DNA from: Nematostella vectensis
Lineage: Eukaryota > Cnidaria > Anthozoa > Actiniaria > Edwardsiidae
Reading direction: 5' to 3'
Assembly: GCF_932526225.1 (NCBI RefSeq)
Contig: NC_064045.1
Location: 15,744,442 to 15,808,441 of the forward strand
DNA length: 64,000 bases
The notes below the pieces were generated by a model, which worked only from the letters and a program-made list of their open reading frames with translations, had not been told where the DNA came from and searched no databases. Below, in pieces: positions 7,340 to 22,100 of this stretch (positions are counted from its first letter, which is position 1; each line of letters starts with the position of its first letter). A program made the translations under genes and the position numbers.

Positions 7340-9540
7340 ATTAAGTATCGATATTTTTAAAAAAAAATAAAGAAAAAAAAACTAGGCTATCAGCGGGAAT
7401 CGAACCCGGGTAGCTGCGGTAGTAGTCAAGTGCCTGCAACGAAAGACTAACGTGGCATTGCTGAAGGGAATTGTAATGAAAATTACTTTTAATACTATTA
7501 TTATCGTAAACTATCCCAAGCAAAGTCACCATCGGACTGGAGGTTACATTCGGGAAAAGCTTTAGGGTTACATTCGGGAATTTGTTTCACGAGTGTAACC
7601 TCCAAAAGGTTACAATCGATAATTTGTTTTCCGAATGTAATTTCCAAAAAGTAACATTAGGAAAAATAAAACAGTATACTCGGAAAAAAAGGTATATCAA
7701 TCTATCGAGCGCTATGCTCTATGTTAGAATCTACTTAATCAAGTTATCCAAGGAATCTAGTTAGTTCTTGTGTGCATAAAATATGTACAGGATCCTGAAC
7801 AAAGCATGAGCACATCAAAGATGCTGAGAGTACATCAAAATGTACCTATACCTTCTTTTTATGTCATGACACACCAAGAACAGTATAATTAAGTATTGAT
7901 ATTTTAAAAAAAAATAAAGAAAAAAAAAATAGGCTATCAGCGGGAATCGAACCCGGGTCACTGCGTTAGTAGTCAAGTGCCCGCAACGAAAGACTAACGT
8001 GACATTGCTGAAGGGAATTGTAATGAAAATTACTTTTAATACTATTGGTATCGTAAACTATCCCAAGCAAAGTCACCATCGGACTGAAGGTTACATTCGG
8101 GAAAAGCTTTAGGGTTACATTCGGGAATTTGTTTTACGAGTGTAACCTCCAAAAGGTTACAATCGATAATTTTTTTTCCGAATGTAAATTCCAAAAAGTA
8201 ACATTAGGAAAAATAAAACAGTATACTCGGAAAAAAAGGTATATCAATCTATCGAGCGCTATGCTCTATGTTAGAATCTACTTAATCAAGTTATCCAAGG
8301 AATCTAGTTAGTTCTTGTGTGCATAAAATATGTACAGGATCCTGAACAAAGCATGAGCACATCAAAGATGCTGAGAGTACATAAAAATGTTCCTATACCT
8401 TCTTTTTATGTCATGACACACCAAGAACAGTATAATTAAGTATCGATATTTTTAAAAAAAAATAAAGAAAAAAAAACTAGGCTATCAGCGGGAATCGAAC
8501 CCGGGTCGCTGCGGTAGTAGTCAAGTGCCTGCAACGAAAGACTAACGTGGCATTGCTGAAGGGAATTGTAATGAAAATTACTTTTAATACTATTGGTATC
8601 GTAAACTATCCCAAGCAAAGTCACCATCGGACTGGAGGTTACATTCGGGAAAAGCTTTAGGGTTACATTCGGGAATTTGTTTTACGAGTGTAACCTCCAA
8701 AAGGTTACAATCGATAATTTGTTTTCCGAATGTAATTTCCAAAAAGTAACATTAGGAAAAATAAAACAGTATACTCGGAAAAAAAGGTATATCAATCTAT
8801 CGAGCGCTATGCTCTATGTTAGAATCTACTTAATCAAGTTATCCAAGGAATCTAGTTAGTTCTTGTGTGCATAAAATATGTACAGGATCCTGAACAAAGC
8901 ATGAGCACATCAAAGATGCTGAGAGTACATCAAAATGTACCTATACCTTCTTTTTATGTCATGACACACCAAGAACAGTATAATTAAGTATTGATATTTT
9001 AAAAAAAAATAAAGAAAAAAAAAAATAGGCTATCAGCGGGAATCGAACCCAGGTCGCTGCGTTAGTAGTCAAGTGCCCGCAACGAAAGACTAACGTGGCA
9101 TTGCTGAAGGGAATTGTAATGAAAATTACTTTTAATACTATTGGTATCGTAAACTATCCCAAGCAAAGTCACCATCGGACTGGAGGTTACATTCGGGAAA
9201 AGCTTTAGGGTTACATTCGGGAATTTGTTTTACGAGTGTAACCTCCAAAAGGTTACAATCGATAATTTTTTTTCCGAATGTAAATTCCAAAAAGTAACAT
9301 TAGGAAAAATAAAACAGTATACTCGGAAAAAAAGGTATATCAATCTATCGAGCGCTATGCTCTATGTTAGAATCTACTTAATCAAGTTATCCAAGGAATC
9401 TAGTTAGTTCTTGTGTGCATAAAATATGTACAGGATCCTGAACAAAGCATGAGCACATCAAAGATGCTGAGAGTACATAAAAATGTTCCTATACCTTCTT
9501 TTTATGTCATGACACACCAAGAACAGTATAATTAAGTATC
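7340..9540 (+). repeat. Tandem duplication of a 2-monomer block (1095 bp)
   Basis: Diagnostic variants repeat 1095 bp apart: AACTAGGCTAT (7380, 8474), ATGTAATTTCC (near 7635 and 8730), TACATCAAAATGTACC (7833, 8928), AGTATTGATATTTT (near 7891 and 8986) and AAATGTTCCT (near 8384 and 9481). The two monomers in the block are clearly different from each other, so this is a dimeric higher-order repeat. Confidence 0.85.
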
Positions 9541-12500
9541 GATATATAAAAAAAAATAAAGAAAAAAAAGTAGGCTATCAGCGGGAATCGAACCCGGGTC
9601 GCTGCGTTAGTAGTCAAGTGCCCGCAACGAAAGACTAACGTGGCATTGCTGAAGGGAATTGTAATGAAAATTACTTTTAATACTATTGGTATCGTAAACT
9701 ATCCCAAGCAAAGTCACCATCGGACTGGAGGTTACATTCGGGAAAAGCTTCAGGGTTACATTCGGGTATTTGTTTTACGAGTGTAACCTCCAAAAGGTTA
9801 CAATCAATATTTTTTTTTCCGAATGTAAATTCCAAAAAGTAACATTAGGAAAAATAAAACAGTATACTCGGAAACAAAGGTATATCAATCTATCGAGCGC
9901 TATGCTCTATGTTAGAATCTACTTAATCAAGTTATCCAAGGAATCTAGTTAGTTCTTGTGTGCATAAAATATGTACAGGATCCTGAACAAAGCATGAGCA
10001 TATCAAAGATGCTGAGAGTACATAAAAATGTCCCTATACCTTCTTTTTATGTCATGACACACCAAGAACAGTATAATTAAGTATCGATATTTAAAAAAAA
10101 AAAATAAAGAAAAAAAAAGGCTATCATCGGGAATCGAACCCGGGTCGCTGCGGTAGTAGTCAAGTGCCCGCTCGAAAGACTAACGTGGCATTGCTGAAGG
10201 GAATTGTAATGAAAATTACTTTTAATACTATTGGTATCGTAAACTATCCAAAGAAAAGTCACCATCGGACTGGAGGTTACATTCGGGAAAAGCTTCAGGG
10301 TTACATTCGGGAATTTGTTTTACGAGTGTAACCTCCAAAAGGTTACAATCGATAATTTTTTTTCCGAATGTAAATTCCAAAAAGTAACATTAGGAAAAAT
10401 AAAACAGTATACTCGGAAAAAAAGGTATATCAATCTATCGAGCGCTATGCTCTATGTTAGAATCTACTTAATCAAGTTATCCAAGGAATCTAGTTAGTTC
10501 TTGTGTGCATAAAATATGTACAGGATCCTGAACAAAGCATGAGCACATCAAAGATGCTGAGAGTACATAAAAATGTCCCTATACCTTCTTTTTATGTCAT
10601 GACACACCAGGGACAGTATAATTAAGTATCGATATTTAAAATAAAAAATAAAGAAAAAAAAATAGGCTATCAGCGGGAATCGAACCCGGGTCGCTGCGGT
10701 AGTAGTCAAGTGCCCGCAACGAAAGACTAGCGTGGCATTGCTGAAGGGAATTGTAATGAAAATTACTTTTAATACTATTGGTATCGTAAACTATCCCAAG
10801 CAAAGTCACCATCGGACTGGAGGTTACATTCGGGAAAAGCTTTAGGGTTACATTCGGGAATTTGTTTTACGAGTGTAACCTCCAAAAGGTTACAATCGAT
10901 AATTTTTTTTCCGAATGTAAATTCCAAAAAGTAGCTTTAGGAAAAATAAAACAGTATACTCGGAAAAAAAGGTATATCAATCTATCGAGCGCTATGCTCT
11001 ATGTTAGAATCTACTTAATCAAGTTATCCAAGGAATCTAGTTAGTTCTTGTGTGCAAAAAATATGTACAGGATCCTGATCAAAGCATGAGCACATCAAAG
11101 ATGCTGAGAGTACATAAAAATGTCCCTATACCTTCTTTTTATGTCATGACACACCAAGAACAGTATAATTAAGTATCGATATTTAAAAAAAAAACAAATA
11201 AAGAAAAAAAAAATAGGCTATCAGCGGGAATCAAACCCGGGTCGCTGCGTTAGTAGTCTAGTGCCCGCAACGAAAGACTAACGTGGCATTGCTGAAGGGA
11301 ATTGTAATGAAAATTACTTTTAATACTATTGGTATCGTAAACTATCCCAAGCAAAGTCACCATAGGACTGGAGGTTACATTCGGGAAAAGCTTTAGGGTT
11401 ACATTCGGGAATTTGTTTTACGAGTGTAACCTCCAAAAGGTTACAATCGATAATTTTTTTTCCGAATGTAAATTCCAAAAAGTAACATTAGGAAAAATAA
11501 AACAGTATACTCGGAAAAAAAGGTATATCAATCTATCGAGCGCTATGCTCTATGTTAGAATCTACTTAATCAAGTTATCCAAGGAATCTAGTTAGTTCTT
11601 GTGTGCATAAAATATGTACAGGATCCTGAACAAAGCATGAGCACATCAAAGATGCTGAGAGTACATAAAAATGTCCCTATACCTTCTTTTTATGTCATGA
11701 CACACCAGGGACAGTATAATTAAGTATCGATATTTAAAATAAAAAATAAAGAAAAAAAAATAGGCTATCAGCGGGAATCGAACCCGGGTCGCTGCGGTAG
11801 TAGTCAAGTGCCCGCAACGAAAGACTAACGTGGCATTGCTGAAGGGAATTGTAATGAAAATTACTTTTAATACTATTGGTATCGTAAACTATCCCAAGCA
11901 AAGTCACCATCGGACTGGAGGTTACATTCGGGAAAAGCTTTAGGGTTACATTCGGGAATTTGTTTTACGAGTGTAACCTCCAAAAGGTTACAATCGATAA
12001 TTTTTTTTCCGAATGTAAATTCCAAAAAGTAGCTTTAGGAAAAATAAAACAGTATACTCGGAAAAAAAGGTATATCAATCTATCGATCGCTATGCTCTAT
12101 GTTAGAATCTACTTAATCAAGTTATTCAAGGAATCTAGTTAGTTCTTGTGTGCAAAAAATATGTACAGGATCCTGATCAAAGCATGAGCACATCAAAGAT
12201 GCTGAGAGTACATAAAAATGTCCCTATACCTTCTTTTTATGTCATGACACACCAAGAACAGTATAATTAAGTATCGATATTTAAAAAAAACAAATAAAGA
12301 AAAAAAAAAAGGCTATCAGCGGGAATCAAACCCGGGTCGCTGCGTAAGTAGTCAAATGCCCGCAACGAAAGACTAACGTGGCATTGCTGAAGGGAATTGT
12401 AATGAAAATTACTTTTAATACTATTGGTATCGTAAACTATCCCAAGCAAAGTCACCATAGGACTGGAGGTTACATTCGGGAAAAGCTTTAGGGTTACATT

Positions 12501-15500
12501 CGGGAATTTGTTTTACGAGTGTAACCTCCAAAAGGTTACAATCGATAATTTTTTTTCCGAATGTAAATTCCAAAAAGTAACATTAGGAAAAATAAAACAG
12601 TATACTCGGAAAAAAAGGTATATCAATCTATCGAGCGCTATGCTCTATGTTAGAATTTACTTAATCAAGTTATCCAAGGAATCTAGTTAGTTCTTGTGTG
12701 CATAAAATATGTACAGGATCCTGAACAAAGCATGAGCACATCAAATATGCTGAGAGTACATCAAAATGTCCCTATACCTTCTTTTTATGTCATGACACAC
12801 CAAGAACAGTATAATTAAGTATCGATATTTTTAAAAAAAAAAATAAAGAAAAAAAAATAGGCTATCAGCGGGAATCGAACCCGGGTCGTTGCGTTAGTAG
12901 TCAAGTGCCCGCAACGAAAGACTAACGTGGCATTGCTGAAGGGAATCGTAATGAAAATTACTTTTAATACTATTGGTATCGTAAACTATCCCAAGCAAAG
13001 TCAACATCGGACTGGAGGTTACATTCGGGAAAAGCTTCAGGGTTACATTCGGGAATTTGTTTTACGAGTGTAACCTCCAAAAGGTTACAATCAATAATTT
13101 TTTTTTCCGAATGTAAATTCCAAAAAGTAACATTAGGAAAAATAAAACAGTATACTCGGAAAAAAAGGTATATCAATCTATCGAGCGCTATGCTCTATGT
13201 TAGAATCTACTTAATCAAGTTATCCAAGGAATCTAGTTAGTTCTTGTGCGCATAAAATATGTACAGGATCCTGAACAAAGCATGAGCACATCAAAGATGC
13301 TGAGAGTACATAAAAATGTCCCTATAACTTCTTTTTATATCATTACACACCAAGAACAGTATAATTAAGTATCGATATTTAAAAAAAAAATAAAGAAAAA
13401 AAAAATAGGCTATCAGCGGGAATAGAACCCGGGTCGCTGCGGTAGTAGTCAAGTGCCCGCAACGAAAGACTAACGTGGCATTGCTGAAGGGAATTGTAAT
13501 GAAAATTACTTTTAATACTATTGGTATCGTAAACTATCCCAAGCAAAGTCACCATCGGACTGGAGGTTACATTCGGGAAAAGCTTTAGGGTTACATTCGG
13601 GAATTTGTTTTACGAGTGTAACCTCCAAAAGGTTACAATCGATAATTTTTTTTCCGAATGTAAATTCCAAAAAGTAACATTAGGAAAAATAAAACAGTAT
13701 ACTCGGAAAAAAAGGTATATCAATCTATCGAGCGCTATGCTCTATGTTAGAATCTACTTAATCAAGTTATCCAAGGAATCTAGTTAGTTCTTGTGTGCAT
13801 AAAATATGTACAGGATCCTGAACAAAGCATGAGCACATCAAAGATGCTGAGAGTACATAAAAATGTCCCTATACCTTCTTTTTATATCATGACACACCAA
13901 GAACAGTATAATTAAGTATCGATATTTAAAAAAAAATAAAGAAAAAAAAAATAGGCTATCAGCGGGAATCGAACCCGGGTAGCTGCGGTAGTAGTCAAGT
14001 GCCCGCAACGAAAGACTAACGTGGCATTGCTGAAGGGAATTGTAATGAAAATTACTTTTAATACTATTGGTATCGTAAACTATCCCAAGCAAAGTCACCA
14101 TCGGACTTGAGGTTACATTCGGGAAAAGCTTTAGGGTTACATTCGGGAATTTGTTTTACGAGTGTAACCTCCAAAAGGTTACAATCGATAATTTTTTTTT
14201 CCGAATGTAAATTCCAAAAAGTAGCATGAGGAAAAATAAAACAGTATACTCGGAAAAAAAGGTATACCAATCTATCGAGCGCTATGCTCTATGTTAGAAT
14301 CTACTTAATCAAGTTATCCAAGGAATCTAGTTAGTTCTTGTGTGCATAAAATATGTACAGGATCCTGATCAAAGCATGAGCACATCAAAGATGCTGAGAG
14401 TACATAAAAATGTCCCTATACCTTCTTTTTATGTCATGACACACCAAGAACAGTATAATTAAGTATCGATATTTTTAAAAAAAAATAAAGAAAAAAAAAT
14501 AGGCTATCAGCGGGAATCGAACCCGGGTCGCTGCGTTAGTAGTCAAGTGCCCGCAACGAAAGACTAACGTGGCATTGCTGAATGGAATTGTAATGAAAAT
14601 TACTTTTAATACTATTGGTATCGTAAACTATCCCAAGCAAAGTCACCATCGGACTGGAGGTTACATTCGGGAAAAGCTTCAGGGTTACATTCGGGAATTT
14701 GTTTTACGAGTGTAACCTCCAAAAGGTTACAATCGATATTTTTTTTCCGAATGTAAATTCAAAAAAGTAACATTAGGAAAATAAAACAGTATACTCGGAA
14801 AAAAAGGTATATCAATCTATCGAGCGCTATGCTCTATGTTAGAATCTACTTAATCAAGTTATCAAAGGAATCTAGTTAGTTCTTGTGTGCATAAAATATG
14901 TACAGGATCCTGAACAAAGCATGAGCACATCAAAGATGCTGAGAGTACATAAAAATGTCCCTATACCTTCTTTTTATGTCATGGCACACCAAGAACAGTA
15001 TAATTAAGTATCGATCTTTAAAAAAAAAAATAAAGAAAAAAAAATAGGCTATCAGCGGGAATCGAACCCGGGTCGCTGCGTTAGTAGTCAAGTGCCCGCA
15101 ACGAAAGACTAACGTGGCATTGCTGAAGGGAATTGTAATGAAAATTACTTTTAATACTATTGGTATCGTAAACTATCCCAAGCAAAGTCACCATCGGACT
15201 GGAGGTTACATTCGGGAAAAGCTTCAGTGTTACATTCGGGACTTTGTTTTACGAGTGTAACCTCCAAAAGGTTACAATCGATAGTTTTTTTTCCGAATGT
15301 AAATTCAAAAAAGTAACATTAGGAAAAATCAAAACAGTATACTCGGAAAAAAAGGTATATCAATCTATCGAGCGCTATGCTCTATGTTAGAATCTACTTA
15401 ATCAAGTTATCCAAGGAATCTAGTTAGTTCTTGTGTGCATAAAATATGTACAGGATCCTGAACAAAGCATGAGCACATCAAAGATGCTGAGAGTACATCA

Positions 15501-15600
15501 AAATGTCCCTATACCTTCGTTTTATGTCATGACACACCAAGAACAATATAATTAAGTATCGATATTTAAAAAAAAAATAAAGAAAAAAAAATAGGCTATC
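9540..15600 (+). repeat. Block colinear with 57.6-63.1 kb (left copy)
   Basis: Variants in this region recur in the same order at the right end of the window. The offset is 48085 bp for GGAAACAAAGG (9871), CATCGGGAATCG (10125) and GTAGCTTTAGG (10933); 46439 bp for GACTTGAGG and GTAGCATGAGG (14105-14230); and 47533 bp for CCTTCGTTTTATG (15514). The steps in offset equal three and two whole monomers, so the copies have since gained or lost monomers. Confidence 0.8.
10315..12510 (+). repeat. Tandem duplication of a 2-monomer block (~1097 bp)
   Basis: CACCAGGGACAG (near 10606 and 11704), AAAGTAGCTTTAGG (near 10930 and 12027), GTGTGCAAAAAATATG (near 11051 and 12150) and GGGAATCAAACCC (11226, 12321) recur in register. 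The same variant set reappears at 19.3-20 kb, 20.9-21.7 kb and 58.7-59.4 kb. The second copy has private changes, such as TATCGATCGC at 12081 and GTTATTCAAGG at 12121. Confidence 0.8.
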
Positions 15601-16389
15601 AGCGGGAATCGAACCCGGGTCGCTGCGTTAGTAGTCAAGTGCCCGCAACGAAAGACTAACGTGGCATTGCTGAAGGGAATTGTAATGAAAATTACTTTTA
15701 ATACTATTGGTATCGTAAACTATCCCAAGCAAAGTCACCATCGGACTGGAGGTTACATTCGGGAAAAGCTTCAGGGTTACATTCGGGAATTTGTTTTACG
15801 AGTGTAACCTCCAAAAGGTTACAATCGATATTTTTTTTCCGAATGTAAATTCAAAAAAGTAACATTAGGAAAATAAAACAGTATACTCGGAAAAAAAGGT
15901 ATATCAATCTATCGAGCGCTATGCTCTATGTTATAATCTACTTAATCAAGTTATCAAAGGAATCTAGTTAGTTCTTGTGTGCATAAAATATGTACAGGAT
16001 CCTGAACAAAGCATGAGCACATCAAAGATGCTGAGAGTACATAAAAATGTCCCTATACCTTCTTTTTATGTCATGGCACACCAAGAACAGTATAATTAAG
16101 TATCGATATTTAAAAAAAAAAAATAAAGAAAAAAAAAATAGGCTATCAGCGGGAATCGAACCCGGGTCGCTGCGTTAGTAGTCAAGTGCCCGCAACGAAA
16201 GACTAACGTGGCATTGTTGAAGGGAATTATAATGAAAATTACTTTTAATACTATTGGTATCGTAAACTATCCCAAGCAAAGTCACCATCGGACTGGAGGT
16301 TACATTCGGGAAAAGCTTCAGGGTTACATTCGGGAATTTGTTTTACGAGTGTAACCTCCAAAAGGTTACAATCGATAATTTTTTTTCCG

Positions 16390-18900
16390 AATGTAAATTC
16401 CAAAAAGTAACATTAGGAAAAATAAAACAGTATACTCGGAAAAAAAGGTATATCAATCTATCGAGCGCTATGCTCTATCTTAGAATCTACTTAATCAAGT
16501 TATCAAAGGAATCTAGTTAGTTCTTGTGTGCATAAAATATGTACAGGATCCTGAACAAAGCATGAGCACATCAAAGATGCTGAGAGTACATAAAAATGTC
16601 CCTATACCTTCTTTTTATGTCATGACACACCAAGAACAGTATAATTAAGTATCGATATTTAAAAAAAAAATAAAGAAAAAAAAAATAGGCTATCAGCGGG
16701 AATCGAACCCGGGTCGCTGCGTTAGTAGTCAAGTGCCCGCAACGAAAGACTAACGTGGCATTGCTGAAGGGAATTGTAATGAAAATTACTTTTAATACTA
16801 TTGGTATCGTAAACTATCCCAATCAAAGTCAACATCGGACTGTAGGTTACATTCGGGAAAAGCTTCAGGGTTACATTCGGGAATTTGTTTTACGAGTGTA
16901 ACCTCCAAAAGGTTACAATCAATATTTTTTTTCCGAATGTAAATTCCAAAAAGTAACATTAGGAAAAATAAAACAGTATACTCGGAAAAAAAGGTATATC
17001 AATCTATCGAGCGCTATGCTCTTTGTTAGAATCTACTTAATCAAGTTATCCAAGGAATCTAGTTAGTTCTTGTGTGCATAAAATATGTACAGGATCCTGA
17101 TCAAAGCATGAGCACATCAAAGATGCTGAGAGTACATAAAAATGTCCCTATACCTTCTTTTTATGTCATGACACACCAAGAACAGTATAATTAAGTATCG
17201 ATATTTAAAAAAAATAAAATAAAGAAAAAAAAATAGGCTATCAGCGGGAATCGAACCCGGGTCGCTGCGTTAGTAGTCAAGTGCCCGCAACGAAAGACTA
17301 ACGTGGCATTGCTGAAGGGAATTGTAATGAAAATTACTTTTAATACTATTGGTATCGTAAACTATCCCAAGCAAAGTCACCATCGGACTGGAGGTTACAT
17401 TCGGGAAAAGCTTCAGGGTTACATTCGGGAATTTGTTTTACGAGTGTAACCTCCAAAAGGTTACAATCGATATTTTTTTTCCGAATGTAAATTCCAAAAA
17501 GTAACATTAGGAAAATAAAACAGTATACTCGGAAAAAAAGGTATATCAATCTATCGAGCGCTATGCTCTATTTTAGAATCTACTTAATCAAGTTATCAAA
17601 GGAATCTAGTTAGTTCTTGTGTGCATAAAATATGTACAGGATCCTGAACAAAGCATGAGCACATCAAAGATGCTGAGAGTACATAAAAATGTCCCTATAC
17701 CTTCTTTTTATGTCATGACACACCAAGAACAGTATAAATAAGTATCGATATTTAAAAAAAAAAAAAAGAAAAAAAAATAGGCTATCAGCGGGAATCGAAC
17801 CCGGGTCGCTGCGTTAGTAGTCAAGTGCCCGCAACGAAAGACTAACGTGGCATTGCTGAAGTGTATTGTAATGAAAATTACTTTTAATACTATGGTATCG
17901 TAAACTATCCCAAGCAAAGTCACCATAGGACTGGAGGTTACATTCGGGAAAAGCTTCAGTGTTACATTCGGGACTTTGTTTTACGAGTGTAACCTCCAAA
18001 AGGTTACAATCGATAATTTTTTTTCCGAATGTAAATTCCAAAAAGTAACATTAGGAAAATAAAACAGTATACTCGGTAAAAAAGGTATATCAATCTATCG
18101 AGCGCTATGCTCTATGTTAGAATCTACTTAATCAAGTTATCCAAGGAATCTAGTTAGTTCTTGTGTGCATAAAATATGTACAGGATCCTGAACAAAGCAT
18201 GAGCACATCAAAGATGCTGAGAGTACATAAAAATGTCCCTATACCTTCTTTTTATGTCATGACACACCAAGAACAGTATAATTAAGTATCGATATTTAAA
18301 AAAAAAAATAAAGAAAAAAAAGTAGGCTATCAGCGGGAATCGAACCCGGGTCGCTGCGTTAGTAGTCAAGTGCCCGCAACGAAAGACTAACGTGGCATTG
18401 CTGAAGGGAATTGTAATAAAAATTACTTTTAATACTATTGGTATCGTAAACTATCCCAAGCAAAGTCACCATCGGACTGGAGGTTACATTCGGGAAAAGC
18501 TTCAGGGTTACATTCGGGAATTTGTTTTACGAGTGTAACCTCCAAAAGGTTACAATCAATATTTTTTTTTCCGAATGTAAATTCCAAAAAGTAACATTAG
18601 GAAAAATAAAACAGTATACTCGGAAAAAAAGGTATATCAATCTATCGAGCGCTATGCTCTATGTTAGAATCTACTTAATCAAGTTATCCAAGGAATCTAG
18701 TTAGTTCTTGTGTGCATAAAATATGTACAGGATCCTGAACAAAGCATGAGCATATCAAAGATGCTGAGAGTACATAAAAATGTCCCTATACCTTCTTTTT
18801 ATGTCATGACACACCAAGAACAGTATAATTAAGTATCGATATTTAAAAAAAAAAATAAAGAAAAAAAAAGGCTATCAGCGGGAATCGAACCCGGGTCGCT
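16390..18900 (+). repeat. Second copy of the 1-2.3 kb block
   Basis: Colinear with 1-2.3 kb at an offset of 16390 bp and with 21.9-24.2 kb at 5463 bp (10 monomers). It differs by private changes: CTGAAGTGTATTG at 17858, also seen at 33694, 34784, 56102 and 57192, and GTATAAATAAG at 17732. This links the copy to the 33.6-34.9 and 56-57.3 kb monomers as well. Confidence 0.8.
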
Positions 18901-21900
18901 GCGGTAGTAGTCAAGTGCCCGCTCGAAAGACTAACGTGGCATTGCTGAAGGGAATTGTAATGAAAATTACTTTTAATACTATTGGTATCGTAAACTATCC
19001 AAAGCAAAGTCACCATCGGACTGGAGGTTACATTCGGGAAAAGCTTCAGGGTTACATTCGGGAATTTGTTTTACGAGTGTAACCTCCAAAAGGTTACAAT
19101 CAATAATTTTTTTTCCGAATGTAAATTGCAAAAAGTAACATTAGGAAAAATAAAACAGTATACTCGGAAAAAAAGGTATATCAATCTATCGAGCGCTATG
19201 CTCTATGTTAGAATCTACTTAATCAAGTTATCCAAGGAATCTAGTTAGTTCTTGTGTGCATAAAATATGTACAGGATCCTGAACAAAGCATGAGCACATC
19301 AAAGATGCTGAGAGTACATAAAAATGTCCCTATACCTTCTTTTTATGTCATGACACACCAGGGACAGTATAATTAAGTATCGATATTTAAAATAAAAAAT
19401 AAAGAAAAAAAAAAATAGGCTATCAGCGGGAACCGAACCCGGGTCGCTGCGGTAGTAGTCAAGTGCCCGCAACGAAAGACTAACGTGGCATTGCTGAAGG
19501 GAATTGTAATGAAAATTACTTTTAATACTATTGGTATCGTAAACTATCCCAAGCAAAGTCACCATCGGACTGGAGGTTACATTCGGGAAAAGCTTTAGGG
19601 TTACATTCGGGAATTTGTTTTACGAGTGTAACCTCCAAAAGGTTACAATCGATAATTTTTTTTCCGAATGTAAATTCCAAAAAGTAGCTTTAGGAAAAAT
19701 AAAACAGTATACTCGGAAAAAAAGGTATATCAATCTATCGAGCGCTATGCTCTATGTTAGAATCTACTTAATCAAGTTATCCAAGGAATCTAGTTAGTTC
19801 TTGTGTGCAAAAAATATGTACAGGATCCAGATCAAAGCATGAGCACATCAAAGATGCTGAGAGTACATAAAAATGTCCCTATACCTTCTTTTTATGTCAT
19901 GACACACCAAGAACAGTATAATTAAGTATCGATATTTAAAAAAAAAAAATAAAGAAAAAAAAATAGGCTATCAGCGGGAATCGGACCCGGGTCGCTGCGT
20001 TAGTAGTCAAGTGCCCGCAACGAAAGACTAACGTGGCATTGCTGAAGGGAATTGTAATGAAAATTACTTTTAATACTATTGGTATCGTAAACTATCCCAA
20101 GCAAAGTCACCATCGGACTGGAGGTTACATTCGGGAAAAGCTTCAGGGTTACATTCGGGAATTTGTTTTACGAGTGTAACCTCCAAAAGGTTACAATCGA
20201 TATTTTTTTTCCGAATGTAAATTCCAAAAAGTAACATTAGGAAAATAAAACAGTATACTCGGAAAAAAAGGTATATCAATCTATCGAGCGCTATGCTCTA
20301 TGTTAGAATCTACTTAATCAAGTTATCAAAGGCATCTAGTTAGTTCTTGTGTGCATAAAATATGTACAGGATCCTGAACAAAGCATGAGCACATCAAAGA
20401 TGCTGAGAGTACATAAAAATGTCCCTATACCTTCTTTTTATGTCATGACACACCAAGAACAATATAATTAAGTATCGATATTTAAAAAAAAAATAAAGAA
20501 AAAAAAATAGGCTATCAGCGGGAATCGAACCCGGGTCGCTGCGGTAGTAGTCAAGTGCCCGCTCGAAAGACTAACGTGGCATTGCTGAAGGGAATTGTAA
20601 TGAAAATTACTTTTAATACTATTGGTATCGTAAACTATCCAAAGCAAAGTCACCATCGGACTGGAGGTTACATTCGGGAAAAGCTTCAGGGTTACATTCG
20701 GGAATTTGTTTTACGAGTGTAACCTCCAAAAGGTTACAATCAATAATTTTTTTTCCGAATGTAAATTCCAAAAAGTAACATTAGGAAAAATAAAACAGTA
20801 TACTCGGAAAAAAAGGTATATCAATCTATCGAGCGCTATGCTCTATGTTAGAATCTACTTAATCAAGTTATCCAAGGAATCTAGTTAGTTCTTGTGTGCA
20901 TAAAATATGTACAGGATCCTGAACAAAGCATGAGCACATCAAAGATGCTGAGAGTACATAAAAATGTCCCTATACCTTCTTTTTATGTCATGACACACCA
21001 GGGACAGTATAATTAAGTATCGATATTTAAAATAAAAAATAAAGAAAAAAAAAATAGGCTATCAGCGGGAATCGAACCCGGGTCGCTGCGGTAGTAGTCA
21101 AGTGCCCGCAACGAAAGACTAACGTAGCATTGCTGAAGGGAATTGTAATGAAAATTACTTTTAATACTATTGGTATCGTAAACAATCCCAAGCAAAGTCA
21201 CCATCGGACTGGAGGTTACATTCGGGAAAAGCTTTAGGGTTACATTCGGGAATTTGTTTTACGAGTGTAACCTCCAAAAGGTTACAATCGATAATTTTTT
21301 TTCCGAATGTAAATTCCAAAAAGTAGCTTTAGGAAAAATAAAACAGTATACTCGGAAAAAAAGGTATATCAATCTATCGAGCGCTATGCTCTATGTTAGA
21401 ATCTACTTAATCAAGTTATCCAAGGAATCTAGTTGGTTCTTGTGTGCAAAAAATATGTACAGGATCCTGATCAAAGCATGAGCACATCAAAGATGCTGAG
21501 AGTACATAAAAATGTCCCTATACCTTCTTTTTATGTCATGACACACCAAGAACAATATAATTAAGTATCGATATTTAAAAAAAAAAAATAAAGAAAAAAA
21601 AATAGGCTATCAGCGGGAATCGGACCCGGGTCGCTGCGTTAGTAGTCAAGTGCCCGCAACGAAAGACTAACGTGGCATTGCTGAAGGGAATTGTAATGAA
21701 AATTACTTTTAATACTATTGGTATCGTAAACTATCCCAAGCAAAGTCACCATCGGACTGGAGGTTACATTCGGGAAAAGCTTCAGGGTTACATTCGGGAA
21801 TTTGTTTTACGAGTGTAACCTCCAAAAGGTTACAATCGATATTTTTTTTCCGAATGTAAATTCCAAAAAGTAACATTAGGAAAATAAAACAGTATACTCG

Positions 21901-22100
21901 GAAAAAAAGGTATATCAATCTATCGAGCGCTATGCTCTATGTTAGAATCTACTTAATCAAGTTATCAAAGGCATCTAGTTAGTTCTTGTGTGCATAAAAT
22001 ATGTACAGGATCCTGAACAAAGCATGAGCACATCAAAGATGCTGAGAGTACATAAAAATGTCCCTATACCTTCTTTTTATGTCATGACACACCAAGAACA
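18900..22100 (+). repeat. Tandem duplication of a 3-monomer block (1640 bp)
   Basis: GCCCGCTCGAAAG (near 18918 and 20558), CCAGGGACAG (near 19358 and 20998), GTAGCTTTAGG (near 19685 and 21324), AATCGGACCCGGG (19979, 21618) and AAAGGCATCTAG (near 20329 and 21968) recur 1639-1640 bp apart in the same order. Unlike the neighbouring dimers, this exchange took three monomers. Confidence 0.85.
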
